Positions 15,236 through 24,482 are shown, counted from the first letter of the stretch. The stretch: DNA of 64,000 nt from Hyphococcus sp. (GCA_013002535.1 JABDJK010000001.1:1-64000); one strand, 5' to 3'. The notes: generated by a model from the letters alone, not told the origin. Made by a program: numbers and translations.

Positions 15236-16006
15236 ATGGCGGCAAATCAGAAACTGGCCTTCGCCGCCAGCGAAAAGCCGGAAGCACAGGAAATTAAATC
15301 CGCGTATGTCGCCCGTTATGGCGACCATGCCGCAGCGGACGCGGATGTCATTGTCGCCATTGGCGGTGACGGTTTCATGCTCGAAACGCTGCGCGCACAT
15401 ATGAATGACGCAAAACCGATTTACGGCGTCAATTGCGGCACTGTTGGATTTCTGATGAACGCCAAAGACATCGACGCGCTGGCGGAAAACATCGAAAACG
15501 CGGAGCCGGCAACAATCCACCCGCTGACGATGAAGGCAAAAACCGCGGACGGCCGTGTTGAGACCGCCATGGCCATAAACGAAGTCTCGCTATTTCGCCA
15601 AACGCGCCAAAGCGCACGCATCAGAATTATCGTCAACGGCAAAACGCGCATGGACTCGCTTATTTGCGACGGCGTGCTTTTATCGACGCCGGCTGGGTCT
15701 ACCGCCTACAATTTATCGGCTCATGGGCCGATCCTGCCCATCAACGCCCAGCTTCTCGCCCTCACGCCGATTAGCGCCTTCCGGCCCCGGCGCTGGCGCG
15801 GCGCCCTCCTCGCTCAAGCAGCCGAAGTGACATTTGAAGCCATAAATCCGCAGCACCGGCCGGTGTCGGCGGTTGCCGATAATTTCGAGGTTCGGGACGT
15901 GGTTTCGGTTACTGCGGCTGAAGATCGCTCAATATCCATGACCGTTCTCTTTGATCAGGGCCATTCTCTCGATGAACGAATCCTGCGTGAACAGTTCGAT
16001 TATTGA
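15236..16006 (+). CDS. nadK: NAD kinase
   Basis: 256 residues from ATG 15236; an upstream frame to 15161 would overlap egtB and lacks similarity. Conserved features: [16 protein letters not shown] (the GGDG phosphate-binding motif), [13 protein letters not shown], and [23 protein letters not shown] kinase phosphorylates NAD to NADP with ATP or polyphosphate in the cytoplasm. The short length is usual for alphaproteobacterial forms. It is divergent from egtB with about 80 bp between. Confidence 0.93.
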   Translation: MAANQKLAFAASEKPEAQEIKSAYVARYGDHAAADADVIVAIGGDGFMLETLRAHMNDAKPIYGVNCGTVGFLMNAKDIDALAENIENAEPATIHPLTMKAKTADGRVETAMAINEVSLFRQTRQSARIRIIVNGKTRMDSLICDGVLLSTPAGSTAYNLSAHGPILPINAQLLALTPISAFRPRRWRGALLAQAAEVTFEAINPQHRPVSAVADNFEVRDVVSVTAAEDRSISMTVLFDQGHSLDERILREQFDY

Positions 16007-16189
16007 ACGGCTTTTCATGATTTACCCCACTTTCAGCGTTTGCCAGGCTTTCTGAATCGCCCCATCTGTTAACCACGATGGCCTGTCTTGCGATAGCGAG
16101 CGGTCCGTTCAGCGAGTATTAACCTGCCTAAAGGAAAATCCACCAATCCAAGGGGCAGGACGGCCGAACGGCCGACGGAGGAATAACGG

Positions 16190-18250
16190 ATGGGCGCTCA
16201 GGCGGTTCGGCTTTCGAATGTCGACATTGATAACGCGCTGAAGAACCGGGATTTCGAGGTCCTGTTCCAACCCATATTCGATCTTGGCAACGGCGCGCTG
16301 GCGCGCATGGAAACATTTGTCCGATGGCGGCATCCGTCTCTCGGCGCACTCCCGCCCGGCGCATTCATTTCATTTTTTGAAAGCCAGGGCCGGATGAGCG
16401 AATTAACGCGCTATATCCTCGCCGAAGCACTGGACAATTATCTTGAATGGCGCGGCCCCTCGGCGCCCGGCTTTTCCATAAATCTCGCTCTTTCAGATTT
16501 AACTGACGACGCCTTCGCTGCGCATTTCACAAAGTTATTGCGCGACAAGAATTTTCCACCCGATTTGGTGACGCTGGAATGTCCGATGCCGCCGGTGGAT
16601 ATGAGCATCGACGCCGCATCGCAGCGGTTTGCTGCGCTTGCCGAGACCGGCGCACGGGTCGCTATAGAGGTGCGCGGCCGCGCCAATGATCTCTTACGTA
16701 ATATCGACCCCTTCCCGTTCCACGAAATCAAAACCGGCGGGTCTTCGATTTTGCGTTTTGCGCGCACCGTGCGCGGCCCGGGCATGAGCGCAATTTCCGA
16801 CCTGTTGGATATTGCGGGTAACGCAAACGCTGCAATCATCGCCGTTGGCGTTGAAGATCAAGCTTCGCTGTCGGCGCTGCGCGGCCTTGGATTTACAGCC
16901 GCGCAAGGCAACCATCTTGGCGCGGTAGGTGAAATTGAAGATTTCATGCCAAGCCGCGTCAACGAAGTTCGCGAGCTCCTCGGACTGTCGCCATTATCTG
17001 CGGAGGATCTTTCGGCGCTCTTCCGGACGGAGGCGCCAGCGCTTAAGGCGGCCGAGGGTAAAGACGAATTGGAAGGCGGCGAGGAGTCTGAAGAGCCCGT
17101 TGCCAAAGAATTTGCAACGAAAACTGACGAAGCCGGCGCTGCAAAATCCACAGATAAAGCCGAGGACGGCGACGATGTCGTCAACCGCCTGAACAAACGC
17201 GTGGCGTCGCAAGCCGACGCAGAAGATGCGAAAGAAGACGCGCCCGACGAAAACCAGAACACCGCAGACGACAAAGTTGCTGAAGATCAGACAATCGATA
17301 CCAAAAAACCGAAACTAAGCGCGGCGCAAATAGCCCAGGCAAAGGCAAAAATGCGCGAGAAAGCCAAAACGCTTGCCTTGGCCAAACGCGCAAAATTACG
17401 CAAGGCGCGCAAGAAAGCTGCAATCGAACGGGCGAAGTCAAGGACTGGCGGATCAACCGAACCACACGCGATGCAGTCGCGCATTGAGGAAGAGTTCGCC
17501 GGGCGCTCAGACAGCGTCTATGAAGACCAGCCGACATCGGTGGCAAGCAAAGAAATCACGTCGGAAATCATCGATGTTGAACCGCAACCGGCCGCAGAAG
17601 ACAAATCTGCAGCAGTGGCGCCGCCGAACGACGCCGAAAAACTCGACCAAGATACAACAGTAGCGGACGATGTAGCTGCGAAAAACATTATAGAAAAAAC
17701 TATAGCGCACGAAGATGAGATGGAATCCTTGGGCCAGCAAACAATGAGGCTGGCTGTCGGCGCCTCCAACGCATTTTTCCAGCCTGGCGTGTCGGTGCGC
17801 CCTGCAGAAGCACCAACGGGTTCGCTGGCGCCGTTGCCAGATGACTCGAATACGTTCGACCAGGGTTTGCGCTCAGGAACATTGTTCCAGGACGAACCGC
17901 CACTTGCAGAAGATTTTTCAACGCCCGCAAAGAAAACGCCGACGCCAACTTCAGAATTCCAATCATTGGAAAACGTATTACCGACGCCAACGCCCGTTGA
18001 CGATGACGGGCCGGAAGAGATAATTGCTGAACCCCCGGATGAAGAGCAGTCTGACGCAGTCGTCAATACCGACCCTGAAAGCGTCGATGCGATTGTCATC
18101 GACCGCCCGCGACGCAAGAAAAAGAACTTCCTGACGCGCAAATACAAAGTCGTACCAACGCATTTCTGGCCGAAAAGCTGGAAGCGGAAATATCGTGCCT
18201 GGAAGCGCGCCAACGCCGAAAAACAGATTGAAAACATTACTGTTGATTAA
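16190..18250 (+). CDS. Degenerate EAL-domain protein with long acidic linker and basic tail
   Basis: 686 residues. Residues 17-250 have the EAL fold: FEVLFQPIFDL, METFVRWRHPSLG (canonical EALLRWRHP, here E-T-F), FSINLALSDL and TAAQGNHLG. Catalytic residues are eroded: the KIDxS motif reads IKTGGSS, the DDFGTG loop is replaced by IEVRGRAND, and the glutamate of AEGVE is lost (AVGVED). It is therefore probably not a c-di-GMP phosphodiesterase but a binding or scaffold protein. Residues 285-600 are low-complexity, acidic and Ala-rich. The C-terminus is strongly basic and aromatic (PRRKKKNFLTRKYKVVP, FWPKSWKRKYRAWKR). GGAGG lies eight bases before the start. It ends 25 bp from the converging flagellar operon; Caulobacter TipF is a flagellar EAL protein, but its layout differs. 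Confidence 0.8.
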   Translation: MGAQAVRLSNVDIDNALKNRDFEVLFQPIFDLGNGALARMETFVRWRHPSLGALPPGAFISFFESQGRMSELTRYILAEALDNYLEWRGPSAPGFSINLALSDLTDDAFAAHFTKLLRDKNFPPDLVTLECPMPPVDMSIDAASQRFAALAETGARVAIEVRGRANDLLRNIDPFPFHEIKTGGSSILRFARTVRGPGMSAISDLLDIAGNANAAIIAVGVEDQASLSALRGLGFTAAQGNHLGAVGEIEDFMPSRVNEVRELLGLSPLSAEDLSALFRTEAPALKAAEGKDELEGGEESEEPVAKEFATKTDEAGAAKSTDKAEDGDDVVNRLNKRVASQADAEDAKEDAPDENQNTADDKVAEDQTIDTKKPKLSAAQIAQAKAKMREKAKTLALAKRAKLRKARKKAAIERAKSRTGGSTEPHAMQSRIEEEFAGRSDSVYEDQPTSVASKEITSEIIDVEPQPAAEDKSAAVAPPNDAEKLDQDTTVADDVAAKNIIEKTIAHEDEMESLGQQTMRLAVGASNAFFQPGVSVRPAEAPTGSLAPLPDDSNTFDQGLRSGTLFQDEPPLAEDFSTPAKKTPTPTSEFQSLENVLPTPTPVDDDGPEEIIAEPPDEEQSDAVVNTDPESVDAIVIDRPRRKKKNFLTRKYKVVPTHFWPKSWKRKYRAWKRANAEKQIENITVD

Positions 18251-18274
18251 AGCGCGCGCTTGGAACCCGAATTT

Positions 18275-20083
18275 TTAGACGTCACCTGATACGTCAGCAA
18301 ATCGTTTGCTGTATGCGCTCAAGAACTGTTCGGCGTTTTCAAAACCGGGCGCCGAGAATGTGTCTATAATCTGCATAACGTTATCGTCGGTGACGCGGCC
18401 TTGTAATGAATTTGCTACCTCGCGCAATGCCGCAAAGTCTTCGGCGAGCGAATACGCAGCAGCGCTCCTCATTGCGAGATCAATATCGACGCCGGTCAAA
18501 GGCGCATCGTCGCCGCTATGATTTATGGCCGCCCAATAGGCGGCGCCGGCATTCGCAAATTCCTCTGCATTCCATGCAATGTCACCGCGAATGATGCTGG
18601 CCTGTTTTGTCAAAACGCCATTGATCGCCTCATGCGCGGCGCGGTCATCGCTTAGGGCAAGATGCGCCCGCGCGAGCAGCGTAGAACGCCTGTTTTGCAC
18701 ATGCGGGTCGAGGCGGGTTCGCGCCGAACGCTCCAATGTTGAAATTGCCGCACCCGGTGCGCCCTTCGCCAAGTGAATCGCTGCAAGATCCGCAGCCGCT
18801 ATTGAGCGCGCATCGCCTCGCAAACGATTGAAAGTTTGATGAGCGAGCAGCTCTGAAGCTTCTTCTAATAATTCGAGCGACACCAGTTGATCAACGACAT
18901 TTCTGATCAATCGATCACCATCCCGACCAGGCGGCGCCAAATCGATATTTTCATAGAAAACACGTGCTGCCGTCACCGGTGAAAGTTCACGCCGAGCAAA
19001 TAACCCTGCGAGATCCGTCTTCATCTTTTGAAGCGCAGGGGCCGCTGCATCCGCCGCACTGAAAAGATCGACCAGTTTGCGCCGCGCCTGCATCGCAGTT
19101 TCGATATCGTCGCGCTGATCAGCAAATAATGCGCGTGCATTTAAAAGTTCGCGCTCAAAATCTCCGCCACGCCAGGACAACGCTAAGGACTGGAGTTCAG
19201 ATTCTGCAGCCTCAGACGAAATTTCGTTGCGGGCAAAATCTATGTGTAGTATTTCAATTTCGGCGCGCGCGGAATAAGGCTGTGTGTTTTCTTTCGCTAA
19301 CTGCACAAACATTGATCGCGCTGCACCGCCGCGATCAGCGCGCAACATGGCTTTGCCTTCAATTAATCGGCGATGAGCGCGCTGCTTCCCATTCAGCGTT
19401 CGAACGCGAAGGTGATCAAGAGACGGGCGTATTTCATTCAACCGCCCTGTCTCAAGCGCCGTTTCCGCGCGAGCGAGAAAGTAATCAATGGCGTTTTCTT
19501 CGTGTGGGATTTGCCGCGGCGCTCGATTGAAAAAATCTTCCGCCGCCTTTTCAAAAGCGCCGAGTTTTGCATTCGTAACAGCGCGCCATGCGACCGCGGC
19601 TTCAAGACCGTTGAGTTGATCTTGATCCAGTTTTGCGCGCGCCTGCCCCCACCGTCCCAATTTATACAAGCTGATTGCGTCGAGGAGCGCACGGGTCGTT
19701 TCAATCGCTGCATCAGCGCCTTTCGCTGGTATCGCTAACGCTTCGGCGTAAAATCCGTGCGCCAAATAGAAATAGACGACGCGCAACCCCGCCTCCCCGG
19801 CATCATTGTTGGGTGTATTTGTCGCTTCGGCGAGCAGTTTTTCTTCCGTCGCATTAAAGCCGTGTCGGGCCGCCATGGCGCGATAAACTTCAAACTCAGC
19901 CACGGGATTGAACTGAAGGTCGCTCAGATCCTTCGTTTGCAATGCTGCGTAGTCGTCCGGTGCGCGCTCGTTTTCTATCGCTACAGGAACCGATGTCGGG
20001 CCTTCGGGGACTTGCGCCTGAACAAACGGTACAAACATCAGCACAGCGATGGAAACGACACCAACTAAGGGACGCGAACGCAT
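18275..20083 (-). CDS. Exported TPR-like protein at the end of the fliL-fliM operon
   Basis: 602 residues with a cleavable signal peptide (LVGVVSIAVLMFVPFVQAQ). The rest is almost wholly helical with repeated Ala/Leu-rich pairs such as FYAEALAIPAKGADAA, LGAFEKAAEDFFNRAP and LLEEASELLAHQTFN, consistent with tetratricopeptide repeats and a periplasmic location. Its start overlaps the stop of the MotE-like gene, so it is coupled to the flagellar genes. I recognise no named flagellar protein. A periplasmic TPR partner of the motor, analogous to MotC-type proteins of other alphaproteobacteria, is possible but unproven. Confidence 0.75.
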   Translation of the reverse strand: MRSRPLVGVVSIAVLMFVPFVQAQVPEGPTSVPVAIENERAPDDYAALQTKDLSDLQFNPVAEFEVYRAMAARHGFNATEEKLLAEATNTPNNDAGEAGLRVVYFYLAHGFYAEALAIPAKGADAAIETTRALLDAISLYKLGRWGQARAKLDQDQLNGLEAAVAWRAVTNAKLGAFEKAAEDFFNRAPRQIPHEENAIDYFLARAETALETGRLNEIRPSLDHLRVRTLNGKQRAHRRLIEGKAMLRADRGGAARSMFVQLAKENTQPYSARAEIEILHIDFARNEISSEAAESELQSLALSWRGGDFERELLNARALFADQRDDIETAMQARRKLVDLFSAADAAAPALQKMKTDLAGLFARRELSPVTAARVFYENIDLAPPGRDGDRLIRNVVDQLVSLELLEEASELLAHQTFNRLRGDARSIAAADLAAIHLAKGAPGAAISTLERSARTRLDPHVQNRRSTLLARAHLALSDDRAAHEAINGVLTKQASIIRGDIAWNAEEFANAGAAYWAAINHSGDDAPLTGVDIDLAMRSAAAYSLAEDFAALREVANSLQGRVTDDNVMQIIDTFSAPGFENAEQFLSAYSKRFADVSGDV

Positions 20084-20739
20084 TATTCCACCGCCTCTTC
20101 GTCGGCGTTGGCGTCTGGCTCGCGGTTTCTTTCAGCAAGGAGGATGGTCAGGCGGCGCGCCTTGTCGGGTTCCATATCAGCGAGCACCCCCGCAAGGGCT
20201 TGCGTTCGCATACCCGACGCAACAGCAACAAGAATGTCTTCATTGAGGGCGTTAAAGATCGCGGCGGCGTCCTTTGCTTTCATGCGTTCATAAGCGCTGA
20301 CCAGCGCATCGATTTCTTCCTCATTGGCGTCTTCGCGTTCGTCGCGCAAGGCAATCAATGCCGCCTCCTCGCTTGCAAGTTCTGCGAAACGGTTTTCCAG
20401 CTTTTTCTCTGCAGCCGCCAATACGCTTTCGCGCGTTGTGATTTCAACTTCTCGCTGATCGAGGCTCGCGCGACGGTCAGCTAATTTTTCGAGGATGCGT
20501 CGTTCGACTTCACCGGGCCGAACATCAGGCGCGGCCGCATCAATAGGCGCAGCGCTGGCGGGCGCTACGACGGTTTGGCGGCCGGCGTTTTCGGGCGCCT
20601 GCGCGCCATGTGTGAACTGCTCTTCGGCCGCAGTGACCGACGAAACGCCTATCCAGACATTGCCGAGCTTCAATACGGCGAAAATGCCGAGGACAAATAT
20701 CGCCAATGGCAATAAAGACGGTCGCTTCGAGACGCTCAT
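20083..20739 (-). CDS. MotE-like flagellar protein (MgtE-N type)
   Basis: 218 residues: one membrane segment near the N-terminus (LLPLAIFVLGIFAVLKLG), a Pro/Ala linker, a coiled coil at about 75-150 rich in Glu, Arg and Ala, and a C-terminal MgtE-N-like domain (YERMKAKDAAAIFNALNED, VLADMEPDKARRLTILL). This matches the MotE family, in rhizobia a periplasmic chaperone for MotC. Both its ends overlap neighbouring genes by a few bases, indicating tight coupling downstream of fliM. Confidence 0.8.
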   Translation of the reverse strand: MSVSKRPSLLPLAIFVLGIFAVLKLGNVWIGVSSVTAAEEQFTHGAQAPENAGRQTVVAPASAAPIDAAAPDVRPGEVERRILEKLADRRASLDQREVEITTRESVLAAAEKKLENRFAELASEEAALIALRDEREDANEEEIDALVSAYERMKAKDAAAIFNALNEDILVAVASGMRTQALAGVLADMEPDKARRLTILLAERNREPDANADEEAVE

Positions 20740-21095
20740 GACGGCCGCCTTTTAGATTGCCTCGTTGCGCCCAGACTGCGCACTTCATTGACGACGCCTT
20801 CAATGCGCACCGCGATGTTGTCACCCGCATTCACCATGACGGATAACTCGTCGATCAAAGCGTGGGCACGCGCCGTAACGTCATCAAGATCACGTCCCAT
20901 GGTGACGCCATTCTTTTGCATAATTGCAAGATTTCGTTCTGCGCGACGGCTTGCTTCGTCAAATTTGCCGATTATTTGCATGAGTTCGGTTTGACCGGAG
21001 CGCAAAGTCTTTAACCTTCTACTCAAAACGAAACAGTACGCGCATGTCGCCACCAGCAATCCCGCCACAATGATATCAATAAGAATACTCGTCAT
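20736..21095 (-). CDS. DUF6468 protein, PflI-like flagellar positioning candidate
   Basis: 119 residues. A single N-terminal membrane segment (ILIDIIVAGLLVATCAYCFVL) is followed by a soluble helical region (LSRRLKTLRSGQTELMQIIG, FDEASRRAERN). This is the DUF6468 type found directly after fliM in Caulobacter relatives; I recall PflI, a bitopic protein needed for flagellar placement, from that operon position, but cannot confirm homology here. The gene overlaps fliM and the MotE-like gene at its two ends. Confidence 0.72.
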   Translation of the reverse strand: MTSILIDIIVAGLLVATCAYCFVLSRRLKTLRSGQTELMQIIGKFDEASRRAERNLAIMQKNGVTMGRDLDDVTARAHALIDELSVMVNAGDNIAVRIEGVVNEVRSLGATRQSKRRPS

Positions 21096-22177
21096 TACGC
21101 CGCCGCCTCATCACTGATTCCTTGCGGTTCAGTTTCGTCCACACCATCATCATCAAGTCTGATAGCGATGTTGTCGCCCGACCGGCCTACAGACCCGGTC
21201 GCCACAACCGTCTCGCCGGATCGAATTTCTGCAGTTATTTTCTGCGCAGCGGAAAAGCGGATGGTTGAGCCAGCGGTCAAGTCTGCGAGCTCACTGATCG
21301 AAATTGATCTTTCCGCCAGCACTACTTTCAGATCAATCGTTGCCGCGGCAATTTCTTTTTCCAAATCTGCACGCCAGGCCGTATCGCCTCCGCGCGCATC
21401 GGAAATGAATTCGCTGAGCAACAACTTGTAGATCGGCTCGAGTGTTGCATGCGGCGTCAAAATTGCCGCGCGCCCGCCGCGATCTTCCATATCAACCCGG
21501 AATTTAGCGAGCGATGAAACCGATGCATCTTGCGCAATGGCGGCGAAGCGCGGCGTCGTCTCAATTCGATCAAGCGTGAATTTAATGTCGGCGATTGCAG
21601 AAAATGCAGTCGTTAGGTCTTCCGCCATGAGCGTGATGATTTGCTCAACAAGTCCTAACTCGATTTTCGTAAAGCCGCGGTCCTCGATGGACAGGGCGCC
21701 ATGGCCGCGCCGTCCGCCCAGCAACAGATCAACCACCGAGAATACAAGCTCACTGTCAATTGCGATAAGGCAATAATTGTCAAGGGCGTCCGATTTCAGA
21801 ACGCCGATCACCGATGGCAACGATACCCCTTGAATAAAATCGCCGAAGCGCGTTGAACCAATGTCATCAAGTACAACTTCAACATTGTCATTCGTCATCT
21901 GCCGTAGGCTCGTTGTCATATGACGTGCGGCGCGGTCAAAAATAACGTCCAGCATCGGCAGACGGCGGTTGGATACAATTGCGGAATTGATCAGCGCTTT
22001 CAGGCCAGACCGGTCCTCGCCTTCCTCAGCAGAAAGGTCAAATCCCAACAACTCCGATATCTCATCAGAGTCGATATCGTCGTTCCACTCGACGTCTTCG
22101 GCTGCCTCTGGCGCAGCTGTTTCAGGCGCACGGAGATCTTCGTCCGGCATCTCGTTTTCAAAATCGATTTCTGACAT
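21095..22177 (-). CDS. fliM: Flagellar motor switch protein FliM
   Basis: 360 residues. It has an N-terminal acidic segment, usual as the CheY-P docking region, though here more acidic and Ala-rich than most. The middle domain carries LVFSVVDLLLGGRRGHGA, close to the canonical LLGG motif, and TKIELGLVEQIITLMAEDL. The C-terminal SpoA-like domain begins near VVLAERSISISELADLTAGS. FliM sits in the C-ring at the cytoplasmic face and switches rotation on CheY-P binding. It lies six bases downstream of fliL and overlaps the next gene. Confidence 0.94.
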   Translation of the reverse strand: MSEIDFENEMPDEDLRAPETAAPEAAEDVEWNDDIDSDEISELLGFDLSAEEGEDRSGLKALINSAIVSNRRLPMLDVIFDRAARHMTTSLRQMTNDNVEVVLDDIGSTRFGDFIQGVSLPSVIGVLKSDALDNYCLIAIDSELVFSVVDLLLGGRRGHGALSIEDRGFTKIELGLVEQIITLMAEDLTTAFSAIADIKFTLDRIETTPRFAAIAQDASVSSLAKFRVDMEDRGGRAAILTPHATLEPIYKLLLSEFISDARGGDTAWRADLEKEIAAATIDLKVVLAERSISISELADLTAGSTIRFSAAQKITAEIRSGETVVATGSVGRSGDNIAIRLDDDGVDETEPQGISDEAAA

Positions 22178-22183
22178 GGGCCC

Positions 22184-22696
22184 CTACTGAATAACTATCT
22201 CTTCAACTATGACATCGGCGGCTTCCGCAGGTGCGATGACAATGTTCACGCGGCGCAACAATTCCCGCTTGATCCGCACCATATCTTCCGAGCCGTCGAA
22301 ATCCTCCGGCTGTAATTCTCGCAAGAAAAATGTGAGGCGCTCCCTGATCGCAGGCTCGGCCGCTTCGAGTTGCCGCGCGGTCTCCGCCGTCGCCATATCG
22401 CTGAGTTGGATAATGGCGCGCATTTTCAAATAAGTCGTGCGTCCATTCCGATCAGGCGCGAGGTCAATTAAAAATTCCGGCAGCGGAAAATATGCGGTTC
22501 GCGCGCCCTCGTGGTCCTTACGAAATTCAAGCGAAGCGACCGCAGAGCGCTGTTCGATCATTTTTGTCGATGCGTATGCGATGAATGAAATGACGCTTAC
22601 AATCGCGACCGTAAACAAAACGAGATACTTCCCCGGCGTTCGCACCCTCTGGCGCGCCGGTGAAATTGGATTAACTGTCGCCGCATTCTGCGTCAT
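22184..22696 (-). CDS. fliL: Flagellar basal body-associated protein FliL
   Basis: 170 residues: a cytoplasmic N-terminus, one membrane segment (KYLVLFTVAIVSVISFIAY) and a periplasmic FliL domain (YFPLPEFLIDLAPDRNGRTT, YLKMRAIIQLSD, ending VEEIVIQ). FliL surrounds the stator and supports torque or swarming. It is first in the leftward operon fliL-fliM-DUF6468-MotE-like-TPR. The divergent flgF lies 226 bp away across a shared control region. Confidence 0.92.
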   Translation of the reverse strand: MTQNAATVNPISPARQRVRTPGKYLVLFTVAIVSVISFIAYASTKMIEQRSAVASLEFRKDHEGARTAYFPLPEFLIDLAPDRNGRTTYLKMRAIIQLSDMATAETARQLEAAEPAIRERLTFFLRELQPEDFDGSEDMVRIKRELLRRVNIVIAPAEAADVIVEEIVIQ

Positions 22697-22768
22697 TTCA
22701 AAAACGTTTCTTACGTTTGTTCATTCGTTATCCCGAATAGGCCACCAACACGGTTAAAAGAGCGTTTC

Positions 22769-22809
22769 GGCGGCGGAATTTGCCCGGCAAAAAATTCCGG
22801 GACGCCGCC
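22769..22809. promoter_or_regulatory. Imperfect dyad, FlbD ftr-like candidate
   Basis: GGCGGC (22769-22774) mirrors GCCGCC (22804-22809) around the core CCCGGCAAAAAATTCCGGG (22783-22801). The core resembles the ftr enhancer elements bound by FlbD at Caulobacter sigma-54 flagellar promoters (C/G-rich arms around CGGCAAAA), from memory of that literature. It lies about 50-80 bp upstream of the -24 element, a normal enhancer distance. flbD itself is not in the window. Confidence 0.5.
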
Positions 22810-22849
22810 AGTTGCAAAGCTATTATATTGTTTTTATTGATATTTTTTG

Positions 22850-22864
22850 TGGCACAAGGCTTGC
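22850..22864 (+). promoter_or_regulatory. Sigma-54 promoter for flgFGAH
   Basis: TGGCAC (22850-22855), five bases, then TTGC (22861-22864): exact -24/-12 elements with exact spacing. Transcription should begin near 22876, about 45 bases before flgF. The sigma factor gene rpoN is at 43825-45342 in this window. Confidence 0.85.
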
Positions 22865-22922
22865 GACATATATCGCGCGCGCCAAGCGCGCATGACCGCA
22901 AACAAAGAGGAAAACCGGCGAA

Positions 22923-23651
22923 ATGGAAAACGCAATTACCGCGGCCCTTTCCAAACAGTTAATTCTCGCGCGCGCCCTCGACGTCGCGGCGAACAATGTC
23001 GCGAACCAGACAACCGCCGGCTTTAAAAGCGAACACGCCAATTTTCGCGAATATGTATCGCGGGTCGCAAACCCGGAGGGCGGCGACGAAACTGTATCAT
23101 TGGTTTCCGACGCAGACAGCTATACCGACTTTACTGCCGGCGGCCTTGAGCCGACCAACGCGCCGCTCGATTTTGCAATCGACGGTGATGGGTTTTTCGG
23201 CGTCTCAACAAATGCCGGCATCCAATATACTCGCGACGGCAATTTTCAGTTGAACGCCTTTGGGGAATTGACAACGCGGGACGGCGCCCTCGTTCTGGAC
23301 GATACGTCATCCCCAATCCTGATCGATCCGGAAATCGGCCCAATCCTGATGTCGCGGGAAGGTGAATTGCAACAAGACGGCATTCCAATCGCAAAGCTTG
23401 GCGTCTTTAAATTTGAAGACCAGAGCGTACTTCAGCGCACCGGCGCCAATCGTTTTGCAACGGACGCTGAGCCAACAGGCGAGGCCCGCGCAGTTGTTCG
23501 CCAGGGCTTCATCGAAATTTCCAACGTGTCGCCCATGGTCGCGATGACCAACATGATCGAAATCATGCGCGCCTATGAAAGCGCCGCACAAGTCATTGAA
23601 ACATCCTCAGAGCTTGCCCGCAACGCGGTGCAGACCCTGACTGAAGCGTAA
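22923..23651 (+). CDS. flgF: Flagellar basal-body rod protein FlgF
   Basis: 242 residues with the rod/hook family start (LDVAANNVANQTTAGFKSEHANF), the central FDFAIDGDGFF-type motif (here LDFAIDGDGFFGV) and a C-terminal amphipathic helix (NMIEIMRAYESAAQVIETS). FlgF forms part of the proximal rod. AGAGGA precedes the ATG. It is the first gene behind the sigma-54 promoter, 16 bases from flgG. Confidence 0.95.
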   Translation: MENAITAALSKQLILARALDVAANNVANQTTAGFKSEHANFREYVSRVANPEGGDETVSLVSDADSYTDFTAGGLEPTNAPLDFAIDGDGFFGVSTNAGIQYTRDGNFQLNAFGELTTRDGALVLDDTSSPILIDPEIGPILMSREGELQQDGIPIAKLGVFKFEDQSVLQRTGANRFATDAEPTGEARAVVRQGFIEISNVSPMVAMTNMIEIMRAYESAAQVIETSSELARNAVQTLTEA

Positions 23652-23667
23652 AGGAAGAAGATAGCCA

Positions 23668-24456
23668 ATGGGCGCTCTTAATACAGCCGCAACCGGCATG
23701 CTCGCGCAGCAGCGCAATGTCGAGGTGATTTCCAATAATATCGCGAACCTCAACACCGTTGGCTTCAAACGCCAGCGCGCGGAGTTTCAGGATTTGCTAT
23801 ATCAGACATTTGAGCGACCTGGCGCGATCTCTACCGAAGGAGACACCGTTGTCCCCAACGGCGTACAAGTCGGCACGGGCGTCAAGACCGGTTCCGTTTA
23901 TCGGATCGTCGAACAGGGTAATGTCACGGCGACTGGCAATGAATACGACATGGCAATCTCCGGCCGTGGTCTTTTCCGCGTTATTTTGCCGGATGGCGAC
24001 GAAGCCTACACCCGCGCCGGAAATTTCGCGATTTCGGCGCAAGGATTGATCGTCACCGAAGATGGCCATGAAGTCTCCCCCGGCGTTACGGTGCCTGAAG
24101 ACGCCGTTGATATTTCAATCTCCGAGAACGGCGTCGTCGAAGCGCGCATCGCGGGCGAGCAGGATCTGCGCGAGCTTGGACAGCTAGAGCTCGTCACCTT
24201 CTTTAACGAATCCGGCCTTGAGTCGATTGGCGACAATTTGTTGCTTGAAACTGCCGCATCCGGAGAAGCCATTATCGGAAACCCCGGCGACGAAGGCTTC
24301 GGCACCATCTTGCAAGGCTTCATTGAAACGTCAAACGTCGATCCCGTGCAGGAAATCACCGCACTGATCGCCGCGCAACGCGCCTATGAAATGAATGCGC
24401 GGGTCATTGAAACTGCCGACCAGATGATGGCCGTCAACGCCAATCTTCGAAGCTAA
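23668..24456 (+). CDS. flgG: Flagellar distal rod protein FlgG
   Basis: 262 residues, the usual FlgG length. N-terminus MGALNTAATGMLAQQRNVEV with VISNNIANLNTVGFKRQRAE; centre YDMAISGRGLFRV; C-terminus FIETSNVDPVQEITALIAAQ and YEMNARVIETADQMM. FlgG builds the distal rod that crosses the outer membrane through the P and L rings. It is second of four genes in the flgFGAH unit. Confidence 0.96.
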   Translation: MGALNTAATGMLAQQRNVEVISNNIANLNTVGFKRQRAEFQDLLYQTFERPGAISTEGDTVVPNGVQVGTGVKTGSVYRIVEQGNVTATGNEYDMAISGRGLFRVILPDGDEAYTRAGNFAISAQGLIVTEDGHEVSPGVTVPEDAVDISISENGVVEARIAGEQDLRELGQLELVTFFNESGLESIGDNLLLETAASGEAIIGNPGDEGFGTILQGFIETSNVDPVQEITALIAAQRAYEMNARVIETADQMMAVNANLRS

Positions 24457-24482
24457 ATTAACCGCCCGCATTTGAGGCCAGA

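Noticed and set aside
17518-18237. 239-residue minus-strand frame with many Ser and Gly
   Set aside because: Mirror of the low-complexity linker of the EAL-like protein; composition artefact.
22740-22765. CtrA site for fliL suggested by TTAACC on the minus strand
   Set aside because: Only one half-site is present; the second TTAA at the required spacing is missing.
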